The notes below the pieces were generated by a model that was given only the letters and a program-made list of their open reading frames with translations, did no database searches and was not told the DNA's origin. From the NCBI RefSeq assembly GCF_001613245.1, contig NZ_BDBZ01000049.1, positions 1-64,000 on the forward strand: a stretch of DNA of 64,000 nucleotides, given 5' to 3'. Shown one piece after another: positions 24,615 through 32,207 of the stretch; within the stretch, counting starts at the first letter, position 1; each line of letters opens with the position of its first letter. Origin of the DNA: Nocardia speluncae NBRC 108251. Lineage in GTDB: Bacteria > Actinomycetota > Actinomycetes > Mycobacteriales > Mycobacteriaceae. The position numbers and the translations under genes were made by a program.

Positions 24615-25715
24615 ATGAGAATTCGTGGGGCAGTCCTGGAACGTATCGGCGCACCCGGGCCGTACGCCGAGTCGGCACCGATCACCGTCGGCGAGCTCGA
24701 GCTTGCCCACCCGGGACCAGGTGAATTGCTGGTACGGATCGAAGCGGCCGGCATCTGCCATTCGGACCTCTCCGTCGTCGACGGCAATCGGGTCCGGCCG
24801 GTGCCCATGCTGCTCGGCCACGAGGCCGCGGGAAGGATCGAGGCCGTGGGTCCGGACGCCGGGCTGCCCATCGGACAGCGAGTGGTGATGACATTCCTGC
24901 CCCGCTGTGGCGAATGCGCCGGCTGCGCCTCGAACGGCCGGACCCCGTGCGTTCCCGGCAGCGCCGCCAACAATGCCGGCGAACTCCTGTCCGGTGGCCG
25001 CCGCCTGCACCGTGACGGCACCGAAGTCCACCACCACCTCGGTGTCTCCGGATTCGCCGACTATGCGGTTGTAGACCGCCGGTCGGTGGTCCCGGTCGAC
25101 GACGACGTTCCGCCGGATATCGCAGCCGTCCTGGGCTGCGCCGTTCTCACCGGTGGCGGGGCACTGCTGAACTCGGCGAAACCGGCCCCCGCCGACCGCA
25201 TCATGGTGGTCGGGCTCGGTGGTGTCGGGATGGCGGCGGTACTGGTGGCGGTTTCGCTCGGGGTCCGCGAGGTGATCGCCGTCGATACGGTCGTGGAGAA
25301 ACTCGAATTGGCCCGCGATCTGGGGGCCACCAGTGCTCATACGCCGGCCGCGGTCGCCGACGGGGAGATCCGGGCCGAAGTGGTGGTGGAGGCGGTGGGT
25401 TCGGCCCGAGCCTTCGAGAGCGCGGTCGCCGCGACGGCGCCGGGCGGTACCACGGTGACGGTGGGCCTCCCGTCGCCCGAAGCCCGAGCGACTATCTCCC
25501 CGCTGGGATTGGTGGCGCAGGGGCGCTCGATCGTCGGCAGCTACCTGGGGTCGGCGGTGCCTTCCCGCGATATCCCCGAATATGTCCGGATGTGGCGGGC
25601 GGGCCGGTTGCCGGTGGAGAAACTGATCTCCGCCCGGATCGGGCTCCACGAGATCAACCGGGCGATGGACGAGCTGGCTGCCGGGCATGGGCTGCGTCAA
25701 GTGATCATCTTCTGA
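24615..25715 (+). CDS. zinc-dependent alcohol dehydrogenase (MDR family)
   Basis: A 366-residue medium-chain dehydrogenase/reductase. Catalytic zinc ligands are Cys48 (AGICHSD) and His69-Glu70 (LLGHEAAG); the structural zinc is held by Cys98, Cys101, Cys104 and Cys112 (RCGECAGCASNGRTPC). The coenzyme motif is MVVGLGGVGMAAV. The pattern resembles the class III-like actinobacterial alcohol dehydrogenases that act on alcohols or S-hydroxymethyl thiol adducts. Its last 19 bases overlap the end of the convergent CGNR gene. Confidence 0.9.
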   Translation: MRIRGAVLERIGAPGPYAESAPITVGELELAHPGPGELLVRIEAAGICHSDLSVVDGNRVRPVPMLLGHEAAGRIEAVGPDAGLPIGQRVVMTFLPRCGECAGCASNGRTPCVPGSAANNAGELLSGGRRLHRDGTEVHHHLGVSGFADYAVVDRRSVVPVDDDVPPDIAAVLGCAVLTGGGALLNSAKPAPADRIMVVGLGGVGMAAVLVAVSLGVREVIAVDTVVEKLELARDLGATSAHTPAAVADGEIRAEVVVEAVGSARAFESAVAATAPGGTTVTVGLPSPEARATISPLGLVAQGRSIVGSYLGSAVPSRDIPEYVRMWRAGRLPVEKLISARIGLHEINRAMDELAAGHGLRQVIIF

Positions 25716-26215
25716 CGCTGCGCGGTGCGGGACCGGTGCCTGGCGACGTTCACGCGGTTGGCGCACCGGTCGGAGCAGAAGCGCCGCCGGCCGTTTCGCG
25801 AGGTGTCGACGAAGACCTGGGGGCATTCCGGCCGCGCGCACCGGCCGATCCGGTTCGGCGCCGCGCAGAACAGTTCGGCCAGCCCGGCGGCGGTGTATGC
25901 CTTCACCCGTTCGTCGATCGGGGCGCTCTCGGCGGCATAGTGCAGATGTGGTGTGCGGCCGTCGTGGGTCGAGATATAGGGGCGGCTCGTGGTCTCGGCC
26001 AGCAGCGAGTTGAGCAACTCGACACCGGGCGCGCGGAAGACCTCCTCGAGTCTCCGGGTCCAGCGCCGCAGGGCATCGGCCTGTCGCGGGCCGACCGCGC
26101 CGATCGGCCGGTATCCGGCCTCGGCCAGCAGCAGTGCGAGGTCCTGGCCCGGGTCTGCGTTGACCAGCCTGACGGCGAGTTCGGCAGCCGCACCGCCGTA
26201 AGGGTTGAAATGCAT
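25697..26215 (-). CDS. ABATE / CGNR zinc-finger regulator
   Basis: A 172-residue two-domain protein. The N-terminal part (about residues 1-120) fits the ABATE domain, thought to sense a ligand. The C-terminal CGNR-type zinc finger includes RCARPECPQVFVDTSRNG and FCSDRCANRVNVARHR, with four Cys. These proteins are predicted stress-type transcription factors. A TGTAAT -10-like box lies six bases before the ATG, so it may be leaderless. It is divergent from the 55-residue zinc-ribbon gene. Confidence 0.85.
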   Translation of the reverse strand: MHFNPYGGAAAELAVRLVNADPGQDLALLLAEAGYRPIGAVGPRQADALRRWTRRLEEVFRAPGVELLNSLLAETTSRPYISTHDGRTPHLHYAAESAPIDERVKAYTAAGLAELFCAAPNRIGRCARPECPQVFVDTSRNGRRRFCSDRCANRVNVARHRSRTAQRQKMIT

Positions 26216-26228
26216 AGAACCATTACAT

Positions 26229-26241
26229 CAGGCTGGGCGGT
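26229..26241 (+). promoter_or_regulatory. possible leaderless promoter of the zinc-ribbon gene
   Basis: CAGGCT at 26229-26234 ends seven bases before the ATG. It overlaps the candidate -10 box (TGTAAT, 26227-26222) of the divergent CGNR gene. Confidence 0.3.
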
Positions 26242-26409
26242 ATGACGATCATCTGCTCCGCTTGCGGCTGGCTCGCGCCCACACTGCTGTCCGAACACGG
26301 CGCGGTGCGCTATTGGCGTTGCGTCTGCGGGCAATGGCTGGTGAGCGAGGCGGATGCGGTCACGGCCACACCCGGGAACAGTGATTTCGCTGCGGTGCCG
26401 ACGAGCTGA
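26242..26409 (+). CDS. small zinc-ribbon protein, 55 residues
   Basis: A short gene read directly from the sequence. It encodes 55 residues starting MTIICSACGWLAPTLL. Two knuckles, CSAC and WRCVCGQW, are spaced as in small zinc ribbons, and two Trp residues flank the second. No enzymatic motif is present. It is divergent from the CGNR regulator with 26 bases between start codons, so the two may be co-regulated. No ribosome-binding site is visible. Coding character (ordered Cys pairs, no stop) supports it, but it is short and needs comparative support. Confidence 0.55.
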   Translation: MTIICSACGWLAPTLLSEHGAVRYWRCVCGQWLVSEADAVTATPGNSDFAAVPTS

Positions 26410-26631
26410 CGCGTGCACCATTGCGAGGTCTCACTGGACTTCGGCGCCGTGGCCGGTGATCGGCGTGGCGCCGGCTGCCGGGCACTCGCAGCTGTTGCCG
26501 GTCGCGCGCCCTTCGGTTCGCGCCGGAGCTCTCGGAGTGCGTCGCGCAGCGAGAATTGCCGAGGGGGCCCGTGTCGCGACTGGGAGCGCGCCATAGACTC
26601 GGTGGGTCGACTATCAGGTAGGAGTGGTGAG

Positions 26632-27384
26632 GTGACGGCACCGATTCGGGTGGGTGTTCTGGGGGCGCAGGGCAAGGTCGGTCAGGCCATCTGTGCCGCC
26701 GTCGAAGCGGCCGGCGATCTCGAACTGGTCGCCGCCGTGGACAAGGACGACCCATTGACGCGGTTCACCGAGACCGGCGCTCAGGTGGTGGTCGATTTCA
26801 CCCATCCCGGCGTGGTGATGGGCAATCTGCGCTTCCTGGTGGACAACGGAATCCACGCGGTCGTCGGCACCACCGGATTCGACAGTGCCCGGCTCGACGA
26901 GGTACGCGGCTGGTTGTCCGGCCGGCCCGACGTAGGTGTACTGATCGCCCCGAACTTCGCGATCGGCGCGGTGCTGTCGATGCGGTTCGCCGAACAGGCG
27001 GCGCGGTTCTTCGAATCGGTCGAGGTGATCGAACTGCATCACCCGAACAAGGCCGATGCCCCGTCCGGTACCGCCTACCGGACCGCGGCGATCATCGCCG
27101 AAGCCCGTGAACAAGCCGGTTCCGCACCCGTCCCGGACGCCACGACCACCGAACTCGACGGTGCGCGGGGCGCCGAGGTCGACGGGGTGCGGGTGCATTC
27201 GGTGCGGTTGGCCGGGCTCGTAGCCCACCAGGAGGTGCTTTTCGGCACGCAGGGAGAGACGCTGACCATCCGGCACGATTCCATCGACCGCTCGTCGTTC
27301 GCGCCGGGCGTATTGCTGGGGGTCCGGCAGATCGGCGGCCGGCCCGGCCTCACCGTCGGGCTCGACCCGTTCCTCGACCTGTGA
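26632..27384 (+). CDS. dapB: 4-hydroxy-tetrahydrodipicolinate reductase
   Basis: DapB catalyses the second step of the diaminopimelate branch of lysine and peptidoglycan synthesis. The 250-residue protein begins with the NAD(P)H motif VGVLGAQGKVGQAI and has GTTGFD plus the catalytic ELHHPNKADAPSGTA segment with His136, His137 and Lys140. The GTG at 26632 has GGAG seven bases upstream. Its stop overlaps the next start (GTGA). DapA, the preceding enzyme, lies 4.8 kb downstream, and DapF near the end of the window. Confidence 0.96.
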   Translation: MTAPIRVGVLGAQGKVGQAICAAVEAAGDLELVAAVDKDDPLTRFTETGAQVVVDFTHPGVVMGNLRFLVDNGIHAVVGTTGFDSARLDEVRGWLSGRPDVGVLIAPNFAIGAVLSMRFAEQAARFFESVEVIELHHPNKADAPSGTAYRTAAIIAEAREQAGSAPVPDATTTELDGARGAEVDGVRVHSVRLAGLVAHQEVLFGTQGETLTIRHDSIDRSSFAPGVLLGVRQIGGRPGLTVGLDPFLDL

Positions 27385-27893
27385 GCGAGACCGGCGGCGC
27401 AACCGGCGATCCCGCCCCGGACCGCGCTGTATTGAAGATCGTCGCCACGGTGGCCTTCCTGGTCGTGGCGCTGATCTTCTACTTCCTGTGGCTGGGCCGA
27501 ATCGCCGTGGAACTGCTGACCTCCGGCGATATCGCCGCCATCGGCCTGGGAATCGGGGTCCTCATCCTGCCGCTGCTCGGCGTGTGGATGGTCGTTTCCA
27601 CCATCCGGTCCGCGCTGGATCATCAGCGGCTGGCCCGCCGCGTCCACGAGGAGGGGCTGGAACTGGATGTCGACGATCTCCCGCGCCGTCCCTCCGGCCG
27701 GATCGAACGGGCGGCCGCCGACGAGTTGTTCCTCACGGTGAAACAGGAATGGGAGGCCGACCCCGACAACTGGCGGGTCTCCTACCGGTTGGCCCGCGCC
27801 TACGACTACGCCGGGGACCGGGCCCGGGCGCGCAACACCATGCGCCGAGCGGTGGAACTGGAACGGCACGAACGAGACTCGGGTACCCGATAG
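27381..27893 (+). CDS. membrane protein with TPR-like C terminus (Rv2772c-like)
   Basis: A 170-residue protein with two transmembrane segments (about residues 18-40 and 50-72). A soluble C-terminal part follows, with a tetratricopeptide-like helix pair, NWRVSYRLARAYDYAGDRAR. It overlaps dapB by four bases and is in the position of Rv2772c, a conserved membrane protein. Function unknown; it may be an assembly or scaffold protein of the envelope. Confidence 0.8.
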   Translation: MSETGGATGDPAPDRAVLKIVATVAFLVVALIFYFLWLGRIAVELLTSGDIAAIGLGIGVLILPLLGVWMVVSTIRSALDHQRLARRVHEEGLELDVDDLPRRPSGRIERAAADELFLTVKQEWEADPDNWRVSYRLARAYDYAGDRARARNTMRRAVELERHERDSGTR

Positions 27894-27954
27894 CAGCGGG
27901 ACGTACCACCGCCTCGCCCGCGGGGCATGTACGCGCCGGGAGTGGCCACCCGGC

Positions 27955-27967
27955 TAGGCTCGCCGGT
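27955..27967 (+). promoter_or_regulatory. leaderless promoter of the flavodoxin-like gene
   Basis: TAGGCT at 27955-27960 ends seven bases before the GTG start at 27968; no Shine-Dalgarno sequence is visible. Confidence 0.45.
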
Positions 27968-28420
27968 GTGCCGACGTTGCTGATCATCCATCACACACCG
28001 TCGCCGTTCATGCAGGCGATGTTCGAGGCCGCGGTGTCGGGGGCGACCGATCCGGAAATCGAGGGCGTGGAGGTGGTGCGCCGGGCGGCGCTGGCCGTAT
28101 CGCCGGCGGATGTGCTGGCGGCGGACGGGTACCTGCTCGGCACCCCGGCCAACCTCGGGTACATGAGCGGCGCTCTCAAGCACGCCTTCGATGTCATCTA
28201 CTACCCCTGCCTCGATTCGACGCGGGGCCGGCCGTTCGGCCTCTACCTGCACGGCAACGAGGGCACCGAGGGAGCCGAGCGCGGTGTGACCGCCATCACG
28301 ACAGGTCTGGGATGGGCGAAGGCCGCCGACTATGTGGTGGTGTCGGGCAAACCGGGCAAGGACGACCTCGAAACATGCTGGGAACTCGGCGCGACCGTGG
28401 CGGCACAGCTGATGGAATAG
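27968..28420 (+). CDS. flavodoxin-like NAD(P)H-dependent oxidoreductase (Rv2771c-like)
   Basis: A 150-residue flavodoxin-fold protein. The phosphate-binding loop region is IHHTPSPFMQAMFEAAV, and GTPANLGYMSGALKHAFD fits the flavin-binding 50s loop of WrbA/FMN-reductase relatives. Length and neighbourhood match the small conserved protein after dapB in mycobacteria. Probably a flavin-dependent reductase; electron donor and acceptor are unknown. Confidence 0.75.
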   Translation: MPTLLIIHHTPSPFMQAMFEAAVSGATDPEIEGVEVVRRAALAVSPADVLAADGYLLGTPANLGYMSGALKHAFDVIYYPCLDSTRGRPFGLYLHGNEGTEGAERGVTAITTGLGWAKAADYVVVSGKPGKDDLETCWELGATVAAQLME

Positions 28421-28531
28421 GGCGATGCGGCCGCGGAACGCCGGCGGTTCCCCTGAAATCGGGGGCTGACCTCGGCGCGCGCACAACGCCATACTGCACT
28501 GGACGGGGGTGTGCCTGATGGGAGTTGTGTA

Positions 28532-29227
28532 GTGACGGACAGCGTCGGAGACCGGAGCGGGCCACGCCGGATCGGTCTGGTCGAGGACCACGAATCGGTG
28601 GCGATCGGCCTGGTGGCGATGCTCGAACCCGAGCCTGATCTCGAATTGGTGGTGACCGCGGGCACTGTCGCCGGGTTGCTGGCCGAACCTGCCTGCCGGA
28701 TAGAGGGAGTACCGGCGTTGGATCTGGTGGTGCTGGATCTGCGGCTCGCCGATGATTCCACGCCCGAGGACAATGTTGCGACATTGCGTGAGCACGGCGT
28801 CGAGGTGCTGGTTTTCACCGGTGCCGACAATCCGTATCTGGTGCGCTCGGCCGCTCGTGCCGGTGTCCTGGGCGTGGTCCGGAAATCGGAGGATGTGGCG
28901 ACCGTGGTCGGCGCGGTGCGCCGTGCCGCGTCCGGGGAGCAGGTGGTGACCACCGATTGGGCCGCCGCCATCGACGGCGATCCGCAGTTGTCCAGTGTCG
29001 GGTTGAGTCCGCGCCAGGAAGAAGTGCTGACGTTGTACGCGTCAGGAGAGAAAGCGTCGCGGGTTGCGCGCCTGGCCGGGCTCTCCGAACAGACCGTGAA
29101 CGACTACCTGGGCCGGATCCGGCAGAAATATGCCGACGCGGGCCGGCCCGCGCCCACCAAGACCGACCTCTACAAGCGGGCGGTCGAGGACGGCTGGTTG
29201 CCGGTTCCCGAGCATCGCCGGTCATGA
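28532..29227 (+). CDS. NarL/LuxR-type response regulator
   Basis: A 231-residue response regulator. The receiver domain has the acidic pair in GLVEDHES (Glu18, Asp19), phospho-acceptor Asp69 in LVVLDLRLAD, and Lys in GVVRKSED. The C-terminal LuxR-type helix-turn-helix includes LSPRQEEVLTLYASGE and LAGLSEQTVNDYLGRIRQK. The GTG at 28532 follows GGGAG. It overlaps the following kinase by four bases (ATGA), so the pair is a two-component system. The target genes are not evident. Confidence 0.9.
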   Translation: MTDSVGDRSGPRRIGLVEDHESVAIGLVAMLEPEPDLELVVTAGTVAGLLAEPACRIEGVPALDLVVLDLRLADDSTPEDNVATLREHGVEVLVFTGADNPYLVRSAARAGVLGVVRKSEDVATVVGAVRRAASGEQVVTTDWAAAIDGDPQLSSVGLSPRQEEVLTLYASGEKASRVARLAGLSEQTVNDYLGRIRQKYADAGRPAPTKTDLYKRAVEDGWLPVPEHRRS

Positions 29228-30540
29228 GCGCGACCTCCTCCGTCGAGGCGCCGCGACGCCCGGCGTTGTGGCCGCAGCGGTTGCGGGACCTGTGGTCGGT
29301 ATCGGTATCGCTGGTCCGGTCGCGTAATGCCGGTCCCGAACTGGGCGCGGATCGGGTGGTTCGGCGGTTCGGTCTGGTAATCGGGCTGGTCGGGACGATC
29401 GCCGCCGTACTCGAGCTGCCCGAGATCATCGTTCAGCATCGGTCGGTTCCGTTGATCTGGACCATGATCACCTACACGGTCGCATTCGGCATGCTGCCGG
29501 TACTTGCAGTGGTCTCGCTGATCGCGGGGGCGCGGCTGGTTCGGGCGGTGGCCGGGGCCGCCGCGCTGGGTTATCTCGCCGGGATGGCGCTGGTGATGCC
29601 CTACTACTACGAGATTGCGGAAGCGCCGGGACTGATCTGGGCGCATCGGCTGGTCATGATCGGTGTGCTGGCGGCGGCAGTGGCCTGGCGGCCGTGGGCG
29701 GCGGTTGTCTATCTCGTGGTCACCGCGGCGACGCCGGGCGTCGCGCTGTATGTGATGTTCGACGACACCACGGTGCTGTCCGTGGTGGAGAACTTCACGC
29801 GCAATGCCGGTTTGTGCCTGCTGTTCCTGTGGTGTGTCGTGCATGCGCGAGCGGCCGGTGCGCGGGTGGACCGGGAATCACTGATCGCCGGTGATCGTGC
29901 GGCGGCGGTAGCGGGGACGGCGGCCCGGGAGCGGGAACGGGCACGTTTCGCGGTATTGATCCACGATGCGGTGCTGTCCACGCTGCTCGATGCCTCCCGC
30001 TCCGGTTCCGGCGGCACGTCTGTGGTGGTGCGGGAGCAGGCGCGCCGCACCCTCGACCAACTCGACGCCACCCGGTTTTCCGGTGCCGATACCGGACTGT
30101 TGGACGCGAGCTCGGCCGTCGGCTTCCTGCGTGCCGCGGTGCACGAGGTCAATGTGGGCGTCGAGTTCACCGTGCATCGCGGTGGTAATGAGAACGAGCT
30201 GCGAATGCCGTTGTCCGCGGCCGGCCCGCTGGCCGGGGCACTGGCCGAGGCGGTTCGCAACAGTCTGCGGCATGCCGGCGTTCCCGGTCGCCGGGTACGC
30301 CGCGAGGTGACCGCGACCGTCGGCGCCGGCGGGCTACTGGTGGTGTTCCAGGACGACGGTGCAGGTTTCGACCGGTCGTCGGTGCCCGCCGATCGGCTGG
30401 GCATCTCGGCGAGCATTCTGGGCCGGATGCGGCAGCTGCCCGGCGGCGCCGGCTTTGTCGAATCGGCGCCGGGGCAGGGAACATTGGTCACCCTGATGTG
30501 GGGTAACGCAGGAAGTGTCGATGATGTCGGAGAAACGTAG
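29224..30540 (+). CDS. membrane sensor histidine kinase (NarX/HisKA_3-like)
   Basis: A 438-residue kinase with about six N-terminal transmembrane segments (residues 50-210) and no large extracytoplasmic domain. The dimerisation region reads ERARFAVLIHDAVLSTLL, with His247 as likely phosphate acceptor. The ATPase domain follows with N box ALAEAVRNSLRHAG and G box FQDDGAGFD. The gene is coupled to the response regulator upstream and overlaps the next gene by 20 bases. The membrane-embedded sensor suggests detection of an envelope or membrane signal. Confidence 0.87.
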   Translation: MSATSSVEAPRRPALWPQRLRDLWSVSVSLVRSRNAGPELGADRVVRRFGLVIGLVGTIAAVLELPEIIVQHRSVPLIWTMITYTVAFGMLPVLAVVSLIAGARLVRAVAGAAALGYLAGMALVMPYYYEIAEAPGLIWAHRLVMIGVLAAAVAWRPWAAVVYLVVTAATPGVALYVMFDDTTVLSVVENFTRNAGLCLLFLWCVVHARAAGARVDRESLIAGDRAAAVAGTAARERERARFAVLIHDAVLSTLLDASRSGSGGTSVVVREQARRTLDQLDATRFSGADTGLLDASSAVGFLRAAVHEVNVGVEFTVHRGGNENELRMPLSAAGPLAGALAEAVRNSLRHAGVPGRRVRREVTATVGAGGLLVVFQDDGAGFDRSSVPADRLGISASILGRMRQLPGGAGFVESAPGQGTLVTLMWGNAGSVDDVGET

Positions 30541-31603
30541 CGCGCACGCCCGGCCGCACACCGGGGTTCACGGCGGGGAGGCTGCCGATGAGCGAAAAGT
30601 GAATTTCGAACTCCGCTCCCTGCTCGGAATGCGCGGCCGGTCCGGCTGGGTGTTCCGGGTAGGTCTCGCCGGAACCATCACGTTGTACATGACCCCGGCG
30701 TTGAACGATGTCCCGGTCGCGCAGTTCGTCGTCGCGATCGTCGCGATGCTGGGTGCGGGCGCGATTCTGGTCCTGCTGCCCGGCGACCCGCTGCCGTGGC
30801 CCGCCACCGCCGCGGTGATTGTGGCCGGGCCGGTGGCGGTGCTGGCGACGCATCTCAATTTCGCCGAGGGCGCTGTGCGCCAGCCGTGGGCGGCCTTCGC
30901 CGCGTCCTATGTGCTGGCGGTACTGGCGGTGCGCGGCCGGATCGTCGCGGCCTGGGGAGGCGCGGTGGTGGTGGCGGCGGCGGTCGGCTTCGTGGATATC
31001 GTGCTGGATATTTCGGTCGGGTCCCTCTTCATATCGATCCTTGCGCTGGCCTGTCTGGCCGGGGCCACGGTGTGTGCGCTGATCCTGCGGCCCACGCAGC
31101 GTTCGCTGCGTCTCCTGCACGATGACGTCGCCATGCGGGCGGCAGCCGAAGCAACCATGGCGGCCGAGCATTCCGAACGGGTCCGCCAGCTGAGCCGGTT
31201 GGACGAGCTGGCCAGGCCGATGCTGGAGCGTATCGCCCGCGGTGTGGAACTGACACCGGCGGATCGGGAGGTATGCCGCCTGCTGGAGGCCGAACTACGG
31301 GACGGTCTGCGGGCGCCGCAACTGGCCACCGATCAGCTCAACGCCGCCGCACGCGGTGCGCGGGCGCGCGGGGTGGAGGTGCTCCTGCTCGACGACGGCG
31401 GGTTCGCCGGTGTGACGGCCGCGCTGCGCGCGCGGGTGCTCGATCTCGCTGTGCGTGAGCTGGATGCCGCCAATGGGGGGTCGGTCACCATCCGGGTACT
31501 CCCGGCCGGGCGGCGAAATCTGACGACCATCCTGGCGAGCGCACCCGGCGGCGACCGGCGTACCGAGATCGCCAGTACCGGCGAGATCCTGGTCTCGACC
31601 TGA
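30521..31603 (+). CDS. kinase-like membrane protein lacking the ATP-binding core
   Basis: About 360 residues: roughly six hydrophobic segments (residues 40-190), then a coiled helical region containing EHSERVRQLSRLDELARPML. The C-terminal part, LDLAVRELDAANGGSVTIRV, resembles the N box of a histidine kinase, but no G1/G2 boxes follow and no phospho-acceptor His motif is clear. It may be a degenerate kinase acting as accessory sensor to the preceding pair. Start codons at 30515, 30521 and 30524 are all possible; 30521 follows GGAAG. It overlaps the kinase gene and is surely cotranscribed. Confidence 0.7.
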   Translation: MMSEKRSAHARPHTGVHGGEAADERKVNFELRSLLGMRGRSGWVFRVGLAGTITLYMTPALNDVPVAQFVVAIVAMLGAGAILVLLPGDPLPWPATAAVIVAGPVAVLATHLNFAEGAVRQPWAAFAASYVLAVLAVRGRIVAAWGGAVVVAAAVGFVDIVLDISVGSLFISILALACLAGATVCALILRPTQRSLRLLHDDVAMRAAAEATMAAEHSERVRQLSRLDELARPMLERIARGVELTPADREVCRLLEAELRDGLRAPQLATDQLNAAARGARARGVEVLLLDDGGFAGVTAALRARVLDLAVRELDAANGGSVTIRVLPAGRRNLTTILASAPGGDRRTEIASTGEILVST

Positions 31604-32059
31604 TCAGGGTGTGGTGTCGTCGCGTTTACCGGCGCTGTAGCCGCCGCGCATCTGATCGCGCAGCGCACCCGACACCACCCCGGCCATCCAGGAGTTCAGC
31701 GATTGCCCGCTCTGCGCGGCGGCATCTTCGGCCCGGGATTTCACCTGTTCGACCAGCCGCAGGGTCACACGGCTGATATCGCCGGTCATTTCCTCGAAGC
31801 TGGGGTTGTCACCCGCCGGGGCGCGACCCACCTCGACTGTGGCTTCGTCGTCGTGCAGCGAGACACGGACCGTGCGGTCACCCAGCTCGGTCGAGACGGT
31901 ATCGGCGAGTTCGGTGAGCGCCGCGAGCAGGGCCAGCCGGGCCGAGTTCTCCACCGCTTTGGCGAGCGCCTCGGCCGTGGCCTGCGTTTTTTCGTCGCCG
32001 AGAGCGGCTGCGGCGATCAGGTCGTCGCGAATTCGTGCGGTGTATCGGGTCAGATCCAT
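31604..32059 (-). CDS. ribbon-helix-helix / HicB-like DNA-binding protein
   Basis: A 151-residue protein. The C-terminal region (about residues 93-135) reads ISRVTLRLVEQVKSRAEDAA and SGQSLNSWMAGVVSGAL, a typical RHH fold of the HicB/Arc type. The N-terminal part is helical. No toxin gene (HicA or other) is adjacent, so it looks like an orphan antitoxin-type repressor. Its start codon lies inside a 10-bp inverted repeat, which points to autorepression. Its stop codon directly abuts the stop of the convergent gene (TGATCA at 31601-31606), with no base between them. Confidence 0.75.
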   Translation of the reverse strand: MDLTRYTARIRDDLIAAAALGDEKTQATAEALAKAVENSARLALLAALTELADTVSTELGDRTVRVSLHDDEATVEVGRAPAGDNPSFEEMTGDISRVTLRLVEQVKSRAEDAAAQSGQSLNSWMAGVVSGALRDQMRGGYSAGKRDDTTP

Positions 32060-32134
32060 GACATCAGTGTGACGCCATTGCTGATGTCATACAACCCCAT
32101 GTCAGGCGTCATGGAGATGCTGGAGTGATGTCAT
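32058..32134. promoter_or_regulatory. operator array for the RHH regulator
   Basis: ATGACATCAG (32058-32067) and CTGATGTCAT (32081-32090) form a perfect 10-bp inverted repeat with a 13-base spacer that includes the start codon of the RHH gene. A third copy of the 9-mer TGATGTCAT lies at 32126-32134, closer to dapA. The sites suggest autorepression and possibly an effect on dapA. Confidence 0.65.
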
Positions 32135-32193
32135 TGCCTGCCCCGGCGGCCCAGAACACAGACGAGGGTGTCGAGGGCTACCCCGTGACCGGG

Positions 32194-32207
32194 TAGCCTT
32201 TCTGACC
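32194..32207 (+). promoter_or_regulatory. leaderless promoter of dapA
   Basis: TAGCCT at 32194-32199 ends eight bases before the dapA ATG; no Shine-Dalgarno sequence is visible. It is 60 bases downstream of the last RHH operator copy. Confidence 0.5.

Noticed and set aside
31604..32207. Complete toxin-antitoxin module around the RHH gene
   Set aside because: No HicA or other toxin-sized gene is adjacent; dapA and the sensor operon flank it directly.
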